NCBI GenBank assembly: GCA_937922595.1
Contig: CALAIY010000070.1
Location: 1 to 36,519 of the forward strand
DNA from: an uncultured Verrucomicrobiales bacterium
GTDB taxonomy: Bacteria; Verrucomicrobiota; Verrucomicrobiia; Verrucomicrobiales; DEV007
Length of the DNA: 36,519 nt
Reading direction: 5' to 3'
Shown here: positions 7,485 through 17,286 of the stretch, piece by piece
Layout: each line of letters starts with the position of its first letter
Numbering within the stretch: position 1 is the stretch's first letter
Made by a program: the position numbers and the translations under genes
The notes under the pieces: generated by a model
Databases searched by the model: none
Seen by the model: the letters and a program-made list of their open reading frames with translations, nothing else
Told to the model about the DNA's origin: nothing

Positions 7485-7772
7485 CTACTCGCCAGAATCT
7501 GAGGCGATGACTGCGAGAGGATCGTAAACGGTAGAGCTAATGGGAAGGGTCTTGAGGAGTTGCTCGGTTTCAGCGGGATATTCTCCTGCCGGGAGAAATG
7601 CTTCTTGAGCGTGAAATTCAACCAATGGATCGCCCCCACCTGCGCGCCATTCTTCGCCCAAGGCAGATTCGATGAGGGGGTGGGCGACGAGTGTCGTCAC
7701 GATGGCTCCCACCGTGGCGGCAAGAAGAATCGTGCCAACGCGCTCGGCGGTGCTCACAGTGTGTTCGGACAT
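7485..7772 (-). CDS. Small single-pass membrane protein, hypothetical
   Basis: Ninety-five residues. After a short polar N-terminus (MSEHTVSTAERVG) there is one membrane helix (about residues 13-32, TILLAATVGAIVTTLVAHPL), followed by a 60-residue acidic domain. No family is recognised. It lies 35 bases upstream of the coiled-coil gene on the same strand and may be the first gene of that transcription unit. It is divergent from the M42 peptidase gene, with about 90 bases between the starts. Confidence 0.6.
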   Translation of the reverse strand: MSEHTVSTAERVGTILLAATVGAIVTTLVAHPLIESALGEEWRAGGGDPLVEFHAQEAFLPAGEYPAETEQLLKTLPISSTVYDPLAVIASDSGE

Positions 7773-7862
7773 AGTGTGATTTCGTAGAGGGTGGAAAGCA
7801 GGCTGTCAAAGAGCACCATGTTTCCTCTTTCACTTCAGGCCAGCTTCGCGATGGTTTGTCCC

Positions 7863-8960
7863 ATGCGTTCAGAAGCTATTTCCCTCCTCGAAAAATTCAC
7901 CCAAGCACATGGCGCACCCGGTGCCGAAGGCCCGGTAAGGGAAGTCTTCGAGGCGGCACTGGAGGGCTGCGGCGAATTCGAGCGCGATCGCCTCGGCGGC
8001 CTAGCGTGCCGACTTAAAAACTCCTCGGAGAAAAACGACGCCCCTCGGGTGCTTGTCCTCGCCCACATGGATGAAGTGGGCTTCATGGTGCAAAACATCA
8101 CGCCGGATGGATTCTTGCAGTTTCTGCCTTTAGGCGGCTGGTGGAGCCATTCGTTGCTGGCGCAGCGGGTGCGGATACGAACACGGAGTGGCGAAGAGCA
8201 CATCGGCATCGTCTCATCACAGCCTCCACACTTCCTGGGAGCAGACGCAAAAAATAAAGTGATCCCAATCGACAAGCTTTTCATCGATGTTGGAGCGGAA
8301 TCTGCCGATGACGTGACGGATCGCCTAGGGATCAAGCTCGGTGACTCGATCGTGCCCGAAAGCGATTTCACTCCCCTTTCCCATCCAGATCGCTATGTAT
8401 CGAAGGCCTTCGATAATCGTGTTGGATGTGCTCTTGCCGCGCAGGCGGGTAAAACACTCTCAAGCAAAACGGAGCCACTCTCCTGCGCGGCTTATTTTGG
8501 AGCTTCGGTGCAAGAAGAGATCGGAACCCGTGGAGCTGCCGTTCTCGCTCGTATTCTCAAGCCTGATGTGGCGATTATATTGGAAGGACCACCTGCAGAC
8601 GATACGCCAGGGCTCCCGAAATCTGAGCGCCAGGGTGCGCTCAACGGCGGCGCTCAAATTCGCCTCTACGACCCGAGCGCGATGATGAGCCTCCCCCTTG
8701 CGGACTTCATCAGCCAGGTCGCGAAAGACGAAAAGATCCCCTTCCAACAAACCGTGCGCCGAAGCGGAGGAACCGACGCTCGTGCGACCACACTCGCGAA
8801 TGCGGGCGTCCCCTGTGTGGTGATCGGAGTCCCCGCACGCTACATCCATTCCCACACGAGCATTCTCGACCTGCGGGACTACGAAGCGGCACTCCGCCTC
8901 GTGGAATCCGCGGTCGCAAAAATGGATGCAAAGACCGCTGCCAGCTTCTTACCCGTCTAA
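7863..8960 (+). CDS. M42-family metallopeptidase (glutamyl aminopeptidase / PepA-like)
   Basis: Cytoplasmic aminopeptidase of 365 residues with two metal ions, trimming N-terminal residues from peptides. Family marks in order: GAPGAEGPVREVF, VLAHMDEVGFMV with the first metal ligands, KAFDNRVGCALA carrying the bridging Asp, ASVQEEIGTRGA with the catalytic Glu-Glu, a further Asp-containing segment, and the HSHTSILDLRDYE motif near the end. The frame is open upstream to 7791, but the homologous start MRSEAISLLEKF at 7863 is the best choice. The alternatives at 7818 and 7851 would add an untypical N-terminus. Its TAA overlaps the stop of the convergent protease gene by two bases. Confidence 0.88.
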   Translation: MRSEAISLLEKFTQAHGAPGAEGPVREVFEAALEGCGEFERDRLGGLACRLKNSSEKNDAPRVLVLAHMDEVGFMVQNITPDGFLQFLPLGGWWSHSLLAQRVRIRTRSGEEHIGIVSSQPPHFLGADAKNKVIPIDKLFIDVGAESADDVTDRLGIKLGDSIVPESDFTPLSHPDRYVSKAFDNRVGCALAAQAGKTLSSKTEPLSCAAYFGASVQEEIGTRGAAVLARILKPDVAIILEGPPADDTPGLPKSERQGALNGGAQIRLYDPSAMMSLPLADFISQVAKDEKIPFQQTVRRSGGTDARATTLANAGVPCVVIGVPARYIHSHTSILDLRDYEAALRLVESAVAKMDAKTAASFLPV

Positions 8961-11659
8961 GCAGGATCTGGCATTGTCCGGACGACTCGCACAAAGATCT
9001 TCGCTGCGCCTACCGCGGCTTCTGGTAATTCAGGGTTCATCGAGAGGGCATCACCTGTGCCCACTTCAGAGTCTCCGAACGCCTCCCATGAAGCCATGTC
9101 TGCACTCCACTCTAGAGCGTAAGCCATTCCATTGTGGGTCTGCGGAATCATGACACCTAGCCGTCCGCCTTCAGCCTTAAAGTCGACTTCCGGAGACATT
9201 GGTGGAGTGGATGGAGGCTCAACCATGAGCCCATAAGGAATCACCCACACTTCTCCTTCTGACTGGTATTCCATCATGAAACCAACTTCAGAACCTACCG
9301 GAGCATAGCGTGTGATACTCATCGTCTTCGCCCGTGAAGGCCCTACTTCCGCACCGGGATTAATCGTTCCGAACTCAAGCGGGACATCCGATTCAGAACG
9401 AAGCCCAGCATCGAGTTCGATAATCGCTCCAGTCACATCGGTAGCAATTGCATCACCTGTATTTTTCACTCGCGGCGAGAGCAAGAGCACCTCACCCACA
9501 CGCACTGGCTTGTTGTTCACCACGGTAATAGGCTCATCGGCAGCGCCCAAAGCGAGTTCTCCGAGTACGAGTACCTTTTCGAATGAATAACTTCCCGTTT
9601 CTTCAGATACTACGTCCACCCGCACAGGAACCCGTGTCCCTCTCGGACAATCACTCGCGATCACCCGGTAAGTACTCGATGCCCGCTCGGCACCGGCAGC
9701 AATTGAGAACAGACGCAGCGCATCATCATTGTCCTTGCGGCGAACGCAATTGTCGCCAAACCGCAACGTCCCTTCAGAACCCGTCATCACGGAGCTTCCA
9801 CGGTTTACAACGTTAATCCGAAAATCAAATTCTTCACCAGGCTCGGCAATCCCGTTATCATTACCAACTCGTCCACTGGTGCCTTTATCATTAATAGTAA
9901 AGCTAGCGATCTGAAGGTCGATCGGTCTCGGAATAATAAAAAGGTTCGCCGTAGTAGTCCAGGTTCCTTGATCAGAAGTGAAGGCCGTTCTGATAGACGT
10001 TTCAAAATTCCTTGGAGCCTCCCCTGAGATCCGAAGCCTAATTGCTTGGGACATAAAAACGGTGCCACCCGCAGCCATATCTGGTACGCCACTCGATGAA
10101 CTCACCACTTCGATAAATTCATCGACAGCAGATACACGAAGCCGGACATTGGTGAGTTCAATATCGAATGGGTTCACCACGTCGAACGAGATTCTCACAT
10201 CTTCGCCCGGCTGCATTTCGCCATCAAAGGTATTGGAACTAACCGATGAATTCTCCACGACCGTAATTTTATCGATCGTCGGCCCCTCGCCGGACACGAC
10301 GGCTCTCTCACGAAATGCGGCAACGTTTTTGCTAGATGCCCGAATGGAGCGAGCGTTATCTTCACCGCTGCTCCCCGTTGGGCGGCCATCGAACTGAATA
10401 TCGGGGTTCGAAAATTGATCAAGTCGTATGCCTGGATCATAGGCCATTTGCGTGCGGTAGGTGTTCCCACCCGCGCCCTTAAAGCGATAGCCGTAAGAAT
10501 AATTTCGAAATCCTCCGCCATCGGAATTCTGTCGGTCGTGGTTACATCCCAAGTTATGCCCGATTTCGTGAGTAAACGCCCAATTAAGCGAGTTATGCAG
10601 TGTGACGCTATATATGGCGAACTCCGAATCGTTCGCATTTCCGCCAAGCCATGCGAGCCCCGCGTATTTGTCCATGTTAGCGACACTCATAGCAACAAGA
10701 TCTGCACCGTCAGCGTCTCTCCACGCCTGCACTTGATCGATCACCCCATCCTCACGGGTAATCGCATCGAGATCGGCACTGGCATCGCCTCTTTCATCGT
10801 ACTCGACCTCCCGCATTGTCGTGACTCGTAGCCTTACATTTGCATTGCTCGTGCGGAACCTCTGATTCGAAAGCCCGACTGTGCTCAAGATATCGGCCTC
10901 TGCACCGGATTGGCCGCCAGCACTACGTTCTACATCATCGGTGTAGACAATCATGATATCGATCGTCTCAATTTCGTCATCTGCACCTTGAGGATTATCG
11001 CTTTGCGGAACCTCATCGGCTTCATAGTCGGCAGAAGCTCGACCACTCGCAGCAGCAGTACCGGGATCAAGACAGCCCCCACACGAAGACAGCGCGGAGC
11101 GATCAATCTCAGCAACGTAAAAGGATCCTCCCACACTACCCCGGTATTCATAGGCGGCGCTCGGCGAAGAGATCACTCCGGAGACAGAGTCCCCAGAACG
11201 TGCCATCGAGAAAAGACCATTCTCCCCCCCTCCGATTTCTCCGGAGATACTAAATTGCCCACTTCCGTGGCGACTTTCAAACCACCGAGCGACCTCCAGA
11301 CTTTCCCCCCCGGGAAGCGGTAGTAGTAGCTTTGCCTCACTCCGATTCCCGATCATCATTCCGGGGATCTCGACCTCTTCAGAATGCACCACTTCAGGTC
11401 GCTCGCGCCAAAGCGTGATCGAGTCCACAGGAGTGATTGCTCCCGAAATGTCGATACCGATGGGCTCGGAAACGCGTTTTTCTTGAGCCGCAGCATCTTC
11501 ACTAGCCAGTGAGAGCGTCTCTCTGCCAACTGGCTTGATACTCTTGTCCTTCTTCCCGCCTTCTTGAGATTGCCCCGAATTCCATGCTGGAAAGGTGACA
11601 ATTCCTCCAGCGATAAGAGCAAGCCCAATGGGGATGAAACGCAATTTAACCTTTTTCAT
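8957..11659 (-). CDS. Secreted reprolysin-like (M12-type) zinc metalloprotease with C-terminal beta domains
   Basis: Exported protease of 900 residues. A signal peptide (MKKVKLRFIPIGLALIAGG) is followed by a propeptide-like region to about residue 215. The catalytic domain then carries the metzincin zinc motif HEIGHNLGCNHD with the first His at 364 and Glu at 365, preceded by IDIMIVYTDDVE, typical of reprolysin-type domains. After it come Ig-like/CARDB-like segments (PGEDVRISFDVVNPFD, then AEPGEEFDFRINVVNRG). The last domain (YALEWSADMASWEAFGD) resembles the short C-terminal domain common in secreted Verrucomicrobiota proteins. The ATG at 11657-11659 is chosen because it places the signal peptide directly at the N-terminus. 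Likely role: digestion of extracellular protein. Confidence 0.85.
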   Translation of the reverse strand: MKKVKLRFIPIGLALIAGGIVTFPAWNSGQSQEGGKKDKSIKPVGRETLSLASEDAAAQEKRVSEPIGIDISGAITPVDSITLWRERPEVVHSEEVEIPGMMIGNRSEAKLLLPLPGGESLEVARWFESRHGSGQFSISGEIGGGENGLFSMARSGDSVSGVISSPSAAYEYRGSVGGSFYVAEIDRSALSSCGGCLDPGTAAASGRASADYEADEVPQSDNPQGADDEIETIDIMIVYTDDVERSAGGQSGAEADILSTVGLSNQRFRTSNANVRLRVTTMREVEYDERGDASADLDAITREDGVIDQVQAWRDADGADLVAMSVANMDKYAGLAWLGGNANDSEFAIYSVTLHNSLNWAFTHEIGHNLGCNHDRQNSDGGGFRNYSYGYRFKGAGGNTYRTQMAYDPGIRLDQFSNPDIQFDGRPTGSSGEDNARSIRASSKNVAAFRERAVVSGEGPTIDKITVVENSSVSSNTFDGEMQPGEDVRISFDVVNPFDIELTNVRLRVSAVDEFIEVVSSSSGVPDMAAGGTVFMSQAIRLRISGEAPRNFETSIRTAFTSDQGTWTTTANLFIIPRPIDLQIASFTINDKGTSGRVGNDNGIAEPGEEFDFRINVVNRGSSVMTGSEGTLRFGDNCVRRKDNDDALRLFSIAAGAERASSTYRVIASDCPRGTRVPVRVDVVSEETGSYSFEKVLVLGELALGAADEPITVVNNKPVRVGEVLLLSPRVKNTGDAIATDVTGAIIELDAGLRSESDVPLEFGTINPGAEVGPSRAKTMSITRYAPVGSEVGFMMEYQSEGEVWVIPYGLMVEPPSTPPMSPEVDFKAEGGRLGVMIPQTHNGMAYALEWSADMASWEAFGDSEVGTGDALSMNPELPEAAVGAAKIFVRVVRTMPDPA

Positions 11660-11713
11660 AATACACAAAAGCACAATAACAGCGCCTCCCCATTAGAGTA
11701 TCAAATAGATAGC

Positions 11714-12364
11714 TCACTTCAAATACTGAATCACCTCATCGCCGGTCTCGATGGTAAACCCCTCGGGTATCGAGCCTCCCGCGACGTTCGCGATCGCAGT
11801 TTTTTCATCGATCGTCTCGCCGATCGTGACTTTGCCAATAAGATAGCGGTCGCGGCGGATGTGGAATTCCATGCCACTTTCGAGGCCTTTTCCACGCCCC
11901 GCATCGATGGCGATGAAGCCGAGATCGGGCAGATACTCGGTGACACGTGCAATTGCCGGAGCCTCGGCGATCCGGCGCTGGACTGGCGAGAAAGGCTTGG
12001 TGCGGTTTCTCTGAATTTTCTCAAACTGATTGCCTAAAGCTTCAGCCTCTTGGGTTTTGGCCTGGAGTTCAGTCTCCAAAGAAGCAAGCCGGAGATCTTT
12101 CGTACCTACGGCGTCTGCAAGAAGCCGCTTCTCCATCTCGGACTCTTCGAGCTGCGCAGCCGTCGCAGCAGCACTTTCTTGCGTGCCCTGCACGACTTTT
12201 TCGAGATTTTCAATCTGCCCTTGGCGCTTTTGCGCATCCGAGCGGTTTTGTACGGCCATGAAAATTGCAGTGCCGCCGAGAGCAAAAGTGGCGATAAGAG
12301 AGACGATGGGAAGAGCGTTCATCGGGGAAGTTGAGGTCTGTTTGGGCGGGGAAGTGTCTGCCAT
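11714..12364 (-). CDS. Membrane-anchored coiled-coil protein with C-terminal beta domain
   Basis: An unrecognised protein of 216 residues from the ATG at 12362-12364. The frame is open to 12466, but that extension would cover the ileS start and has no protein-like character. A hydrophobic helix (NALPIVSLIATFALGG and on) is followed by a coiled coil of about 80 residues. It ends in a compact domain with FIAIDAGRGKGLESGMEF and RDRYLIGKVTIGE, which resembles FlgT-C-type or rod-complex-type beta domains. This membrane-coil-beta order recalls MreC, but I see no direct similarity. The gene is divergent from ileS, with about 100 bases between the starts. Confidence 0.7.
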   Translation of the reverse strand: MADTSPPKQTSTSPMNALPIVSLIATFALGGTAIFMAVQNRSDAQKRQGQIENLEKVVQGTQESAAATAAQLEESEMEKRLLADAVGTKDLRLASLETELQAKTQEAEALGNQFEKIQRNRTKPFSPVQRRIAEAPAIARVTEYLPDLGFIAIDAGRGKGLESGMEFHIRRDRYLIGKVTIGETIDEKTAIANVAGGSIPEGFTIETGDEVIQYLK

Positions 12365-12464
12365 TTTGGTGAACGACGTTACAACTCTGCCTTTCTTTGT
12401 CCAATCTTGCGCGAAAAGCTTGAATCGTGTGCTAGCCTCGTCGCTTCTTGCCCCCAGACTATCC

Positions 12465-15194
12465 ATGAGCGACGCGAAAAAATCCGGTTACAAACACACC
12501 CTCCAGCTTCCCAAGACAGAGTTCCCCATGCGGGGAGACCTGGTAAACCGCGAGCCTGCGCGCCTTGAAGAATGGGAGAAAGACGGCCTCTATCGCAAAA
12601 TCACCGACGCTCGGAAGGCCGCTGGCGCGGAAACATTCCTCCTCCACGACGGCCCTCCATTCGCCAATGGCGACGCCCACATGGGCACAGCCCTCAACAA
12701 AGTGCTCAAGGATTTCGTAGTGAAATCCAAAACAATGGCCGGCTACCACTGCCCCTTCGTCCCAGGCTGGGACTGCCACGGACTCCCAATTGAATTTAAA
12801 GTGGTAAAGGAATCGCGCGGGCTGAGCCCAGTCGAAATCCGTGAACGCTCCGAAGCGTATGCCAAAAAATTCGTCGAAATCCAAAAAACGAGTTTTCGCC
12901 GCCTCGGCGTCTTCGGTGATTGGGATAAGCCTTACCTCACTTTAAATCCGGAATACGAAGCGGATGTCGTACGCACCTTTGCTAAATTCGTAGAGCAAGG
13001 CCTCGTCTATCGCTCGAAGAAACCCGTCCTCTGGTCCTACGGCGCACAGACCGCGCTCGCCGAAGCGGAAGTCGATTACGAAGATAAAGTATCCCCCGCA
13101 GTCTACGTCAAATTCCCCCTCGTCGGTGCCGAGGATGGAGCATCATTCGTCATCTGGACCACAACTCCCTGGACCCTTCCTTCAAACCTCGGGATCGCGC
13201 TCCACCCCGATTTCGAATACGTCCGCGGCGAATTCACCCACGAAGACGGTCGCTCGGAAACACTCATCATCGGCCGTGAACTCCTCGCGGACTTCGCCGC
13301 AAAAACCGGTTTTTCCCAGAAAAACGCCACCACCCACACCAGCACCAAAGGCTCCGATCTCGCCGGAGGCGAAGCACAACACCCCTTCATCCAGCGAACC
13401 TCAAAGATCATCACTGGACGCTTCGTCACTGCCGACGCCGGCACTGGCGCAGTCCACATCGCCCCCGGCCACGGCGCAGACGACTACATGGCCGGCCAGG
13501 AACACGACTTAGGCGTACTTTCGCCCGTAGATGACGAAGGAAAATTCACCGACGAAGTCGGAATCGAACACCTCGTAGGACTTCACGTCTTCCAGGCCAA
13601 CAAACCCATCATCGCGCTCCTCGAAGAAAAAAACGTCCTTCTCGGACAAGAGGACTACAAGCACCAGTATCCCTTCTGTTGGCGCTCGAAGACCCCCATC
13701 ATCTTCCGCGCCGTCGAGCAGTACTTCATCAAAATCGATGCCATCCGCGAGACCGCTCTCAAAGAAATTGATAGCGTCTCCTGGCTCCCCCACTGGGGTC
13801 GCAATCGCATCCATGGCACCGTAGAATCGCGCCCAGACTGGTGCATCTCACGCCAGCGCACCTGGGGCGTTCCCCTTCCCATCTTTTACTCTCCCGATGG
13901 CGAAGCACTCATCGACCCCGAGCTCGCACGCAAGACCGCCGACCTCTTTGAAAAAGACGGCACCAATCTCTGGTTTGATAAGGACGATGCCTGGTGGGCC
14001 AATGCCCTCGGCCTCGAAGAAGGCACCACCCGCTGCCGCGATACGCTCGACGTCTGGATCGATTCCGGCACCTCACACGTCGCCGTACTCGACGCCCACC
14101 CCGAGCTCCACTGCCCCGCCGATCTCTACCTAGAAGCGACCGATCAACACCGCGGCTGGTTCCAAAGCTCACTCATGGTCTCCATCGCAGCTCGCGGCGC
14201 GGCCCCCTACAAGACAGTCCTCACCCACGGCTTCGTCGTCGATCAAGACAAAAAGAAAATCTCCAAATCCGCCGCCGAAAAAGCAGGGAAACCCATCGAT
14301 GCCGCCTACTTCTTCAATAAATATGGAGCAGACATGGTGCGCCTCTGGGTAAGCTCCGTCGATTGGCAAAACGAAGTACCCTTCGGCGAAGACCTCTTCA
14401 AGCAAACCGCCAATAGCTACCGAAGCCTACGCAATATGTTGCGGATTCTCCTCGCAAATACCGATGGTTTTGCCCCCGAGAAAGACACACCAGCCAATGA
14501 AGCCTACACCGCCATCGATCACTGGATCCTCGAGCGCCTCCATCAAGTCACCACCGAATGCCGCGACGCCTATCAAGCATACGAATTCCGCAAAGTATTC
14601 AATACGGTAAACCAATTTTGCTCAGCTGATCTCAGCGCCCTCTACGTCGATATCACCAAAGATCGCCTCTACTGCGACGCCATAGATACACCACGCCGCC
14701 GCGCGTCGCAGGCCGTCATGCACACCGTAGTCGATTCCCTCTGCCGCCTCCTGTCCCCCGTCCTTGCTTACACCGCCGATGAAGCCTGGCGCTTTCTTGG
14801 CCATACAGAAAGCGTACACCTCAGCGAATTCCCCGAAGCCGACGCCGCCCATGCAGGCACCGAAGCATCCGAAAAAATCGCACAGCTACTCCGCGCCCGA
14901 GATCTCGCCCAAGTCTCCATCGACGCCGCCACCAAATCCGGAGCCATCAAGAAACGCGAGCGCGCCCAAGTCACCTTCAGCCTCCCGGAAAACGACCCCG
15001 CACGTCCCATCCTTGCCGAAAAAGACACCGCGCTCGAATTCCTCATGCTCTCCGACTTCACCGTGGAAACCGCCGACACCCCATCCGCCGCTGTCGCGGA
15101 AACCACCCACTCCGAGTGCCCACGCTGCCGCCGTTCGATCCCCCTCGCCGATGATAGCGAGCTCTGCCCACGCTGTGACACCGCGATTGCATGA
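12465..15194 (+). CDS. ileS: Isoleucyl-tRNA synthetase
   Basis: Charges tRNA-Ile with isoleucine; 909 residues, the usual size for the bacterial enzyme. Class I motifs: the HIGH-type box reads HMGT (72-75) in PPFANGDAHMGTALNK, an accepted IleRS variant. The KMSKS-type loop is KISKS near residue 599. The editing domain has WTTTPWTLPSN and GTGAVHIAPGHGADDY. The C-terminus carries a zinc finger with two CPRC pairs. The start at 12465 (MSDAKKSGYKHTLQLPKTEF) matches family N-termini; the open frame continues upstream only because of the antisense coding gene there. The last four bases overlap lspA as ATGA, so the two are translationally coupled. Confidence 0.97.
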   Translation: MSDAKKSGYKHTLQLPKTEFPMRGDLVNREPARLEEWEKDGLYRKITDARKAAGAETFLLHDGPPFANGDAHMGTALNKVLKDFVVKSKTMAGYHCPFVPGWDCHGLPIEFKVVKESRGLSPVEIRERSEAYAKKFVEIQKTSFRRLGVFGDWDKPYLTLNPEYEADVVRTFAKFVEQGLVYRSKKPVLWSYGAQTALAEAEVDYEDKVSPAVYVKFPLVGAEDGASFVIWTTTPWTLPSNLGIALHPDFEYVRGEFTHEDGRSETLIIGRELLADFAAKTGFSQKNATTHTSTKGSDLAGGEAQHPFIQRTSKIITGRFVTADAGTGAVHIAPGHGADDYMAGQEHDLGVLSPVDDEGKFTDEVGIEHLVGLHVFQANKPIIALLEEKNVLLGQEDYKHQYPFCWRSKTPIIFRAVEQYFIKIDAIRETALKEIDSVSWLPHWGRNRIHGTVESRPDWCISRQRTWGVPLPIFYSPDGEALIDPELARKTADLFEKDGTNLWFDKDDAWWANALGLEEGTTRCRDTLDVWIDSGTSHVAVLDAHPELHCPADLYLEATDQHRGWFQSSLMVSIAARGAAPYKTVLTHGFVVDQDKKKISKSAAEKAGKPIDAAYFFNKYGADMVRLWVSSVDWQNEVPFGEDLFKQTANSYRSLRNMLRILLANTDGFAPEKDTPANEAYTAIDHWILERLHQVTTECRDAYQAYEFRKVFNTVNQFCSADLSALYVDITKDRLYCDAIDTPRRRASQAVMHTVVDSLCRLLSPVLAYTADEAWRFLGHTESVHLSEFPEADAAHAGTEASEKIAQLLRARDLAQVSIDAATKSGAIKKRERAQVTFSLPENDPARPILAEKDTALEFLMLSDFTVETADTPSAAVAETTHSECPRCRRSIPLADDSELCPRCDTAIA

Positions 15195-15691
15195 AGCTCA
15201 TTCTCATCCTCACCCTCCCTCTCTTCGTCCTCGACTTCATCACGAAGGAACTCATCGTCCGAAAATTCGAGCCACCCTCAGCCACCGGCTACGAATCGGT
15301 GACCCTAATTGAAGGTTTTTTCAACATCGTCCGCATTCACAACACCGGAATCGCCTTCGGAAATTTCAACGGCACATCCTGGGCCAACGTCATTTTCACC
15401 ATCGTCGCCCTCGCAGCGCTGATCTACCTAGCCATTGCCGCAAAAAAAGGGCAATTCCTTACCCTCACCTCTCGCATCGCCGCCGCCCTTCTTGCCTCCG
15501 GCATCCTCGGCAATCTCCTCGATCGCATCCTTCGAGGCTACGTCGTCGATTTCATCGGCGTAATTCTCCCATTCTACGGGCAATGGCCATTCTTCAACGT
15601 CGCCGATTCCTGCATCTGCATCGCCGCCGCGCTCCTCTTCATCTCCGCCTTCCAAAAACCACCTGAGGCAGATAAAACCACCAGCGCATAG
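15191..15691 (+). CDS. lspA: Lipoprotein signal peptidase (signal peptidase II)
   Basis: Inner-membrane aspartic protease that removes signal peptides from diacylglyceryl-modified prolipoproteins; 166 residues with four hydrophobic helices, as expected. Conserved stretches: HNTGIAFGNF, ASGILGNLLDRILRGYVVDFI with the first catalytic Asp, and FFNVADSCI with the second. It follows ileS with an ATGA overlap; ileS-lspA is a very common bacterial arrangement. The C-terminus ends in a short polar tail. Confidence 0.96.
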   Translation: MKLILILTLPLFVLDFITKELIVRKFEPPSATGYESVTLIEGFFNIVRIHNTGIAFGNFNGTSWANVIFTIVALAALIYLAIAAKKGQFLTLTSRIAAALLASGILGNLLDRILRGYVVDFIGVILPFYGQWPFFNVADSCICIAAALLFISAFQKPPEADKTTSA

Positions 15692-15798
15692 CGCCATACT
15701 CGGTTTATAAAAATTTTACAAAAAGGGCTCGCTCGCTCGTGAAAGATATGGTAATTATAAGTCTTGCCGTGTTTTACACTTAGCAGAGACATATTTTT

Positions 15799-16362
15799 AT
15801 GGAGCCCAGCCAGATTCCCCCGTTCCCACAAAACGATGTGAGCCCAGACCTCACTCAGCCGAAGACGCCCGCCGAAGCGGAAGCGGCTCGGGCAACGCTT
15901 ATCGAAGCCATTGAAATGGCACGCAAAGCTCTCGAAGCACTTCCCGCCACACCTACCGAAGCAGCCAATGCAATGGCAGCAGTTGAGGAAGCACCCATCG
16001 CTCCCCCGGAAAACATCGATATTCCGCTCGCCGAAGCCACCCCTCCCTCAGAGCCCAGCAGCGAATCAAAAGCTGAAGCTCCCGAAGAACGCGCCTCACG
16101 CCGAAGCGATGTCCTCCATCCAGACCCCGTAGAAATCCACTACTGGCGCCGTGCACAAATCGAAGCAATGAACGAAGACCTCGCCCGAGCATTCGATCAC
16201 GAGCGCAAATCCACCTCCGGCGAAACAGCCCCCTTCGAAGTCGCCCCCCTCACCTTCTCCCATCCCCCTTTCCCGGCCTCCGACGCCGAAGACGATGGCT
16301 CCATCTCGCAAGAATTCCCCCTCGGCGGCACAGATAGCTCCCAAGTCGTCCTCCCCTCTTAA
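15799..16362 (+). CDS. Ala/Pro/Glu-rich hypothetical protein
   Basis: A protein of 187 residues without a recognised domain, signal peptide or membrane segment. It is low-complexity throughout: Ala/Glu-rich helical stretch at about 24-65 (AEAEAARATLIEAIEMARKA), then Pro/Ser/Glu-rich linkers. One more ordered island (HPDPVEIHYWRRAQIEAMNED) sits near residues 107-130 and may be the only folded or binding part. Probably largely disordered and cytoplasmic. It lies 107 bases after lspA in an AT-rich spacer, so it probably has its own promoter. Confidence 0.6.
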   Translation: MEPSQIPPFPQNDVSPDLTQPKTPAEAEAARATLIEAIEMARKALEALPATPTEAANAMAAVEEAPIAPPENIDIPLAEATPPSEPSSESKAEAPEERASRRSDVLHPDPVEIHYWRRAQIEAMNEDLARAFDHERKSTSGETAPFEVAPLTFSHPPFPASDAEDDGSISQEFPLGGTDSSQVVLPS

Positions 16363-16457
16363 GAGCCTGCGCACGCACACAAAGTCTAAGCACCAACGCA
16401 CACCCACCGGGTTTTGCGTTTTGTGATCTCCCGACTCCCCGCTAAAAGGTATTCCAA

Positions 16458-17273
16458 ATGGAAAACCTTCCCCTCTCCCCCGTCCCGCCAGCACCCGATG
16501 GCGACGAAGGTCTCATCGAGATCTGTAATTATTTCGTCCGCGAGCGCAATGCGCTACTCGTCCGCGGATCCTTCGGTCCGCTCTACATGGACTACTACCT
16601 GCACCTCATGCAGCACGAAATGAAGCCCGAGCCGCAGCATGATGTACTCTTCAAAGAAGCCCTCGCCGCCTTCACCCTCTACGTCGCCTCCCGCCCCTGG
16701 AAAGAAATCACCGCCTGGACTGCCAACCTACAGAATCCGCTCCTCAATATCTTCCTCACCGGCAATTCCACCGCCGGCACCATCACCGGTCGCGTCTTCG
16801 CCGATAGCGTAAAAAAGCAATCCACCGGCCAGCTCTACTCCCAAGTCATCGAGCAAGACAAAGAATCCCGCACCAGCATCATCGATATCGAAGGAAACGA
16901 CTTCTTCACCATTGCCAAAAATTTCCACGCCCAGAGCGACCAGCGCCCCGCCCGCTTCTTCGAAATCCGACCCGAAGAATACGTCCTCATCGCCGCCCAG
17001 CCAGACTGCGACCTAGAATGGCTCGCCGCACTCGACTCCGCAAAAATCGCCAACCTAGAAACCTCCGGCGAAACCCTCACCCACCTCGAAACACGCCGCT
17101 ACCGCTTCCACTGCGGCTGTGAAGCCGCCCGCTTCATCCCCAGCCTCACCTCCCTGAGCACCGCCGAGCTCGACGACCTCTTCACAAAAGGCGACCCACT
17201 CACCATTCAATGCCCTCGATGCGGAGCCAGCATTCCCATCTCCCGTAGCGACATCGAAAGCTTCTCCGCCTAA
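16458..17273 (+). CDS. hslO: Hsp33-type redox-regulated chaperone
   Basis: A holdase chaperone that is switched on by oxidation. The protein is 271 residues, slightly short for the family (about 290). The N-terminal domain is divergent but has FVRERNALLVRG and FLTGNSTAGTITGRVFA-like segments in the expected order. The C-terminal zinc switch is intact: C-x-C at 219/221 (FHCGCEAARF) and C-x-x-C at 252/255 (CPRC), about 30 residues apart as in Hsp33. In the reduced state these four cysteines hold zinc; disulfide formation unfolds the linker and activates client binding. Gene order gives no further information. The stop is 13 bases from that of the convergent synthase gene. Confidence 0.85.
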   Translation: MENLPLSPVPPAPDGDEGLIEICNYFVRERNALLVRGSFGPLYMDYYLHLMQHEMKPEPQHDVLFKEALAAFTLYVASRPWKEITAWTANLQNPLLNIFLTGNSTAGTITGRVFADSVKKQSTGQLYSQVIEQDKESRTSIIDIEGNDFFTIAKNFHAQSDQRPARFFEIRPEEYVLIAAQPDCDLEWLAALDSAKIANLETSGETLTHLETRRYRFHCGCEAARFIPSLTSLSTAELDDLFTKGDPLTIQCPRCGASIPISRSDIESFSA

Positions 17274-17286
17274 GCCCCCACAGCTA

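Noticed and set aside
12030-12464. N-terminal extension of ileS by 145 codons
   Set aside because: The extension is antisense to the membrane coiled-coil gene and is not part of the IleRS family; the normal start at 12465 matches the family.
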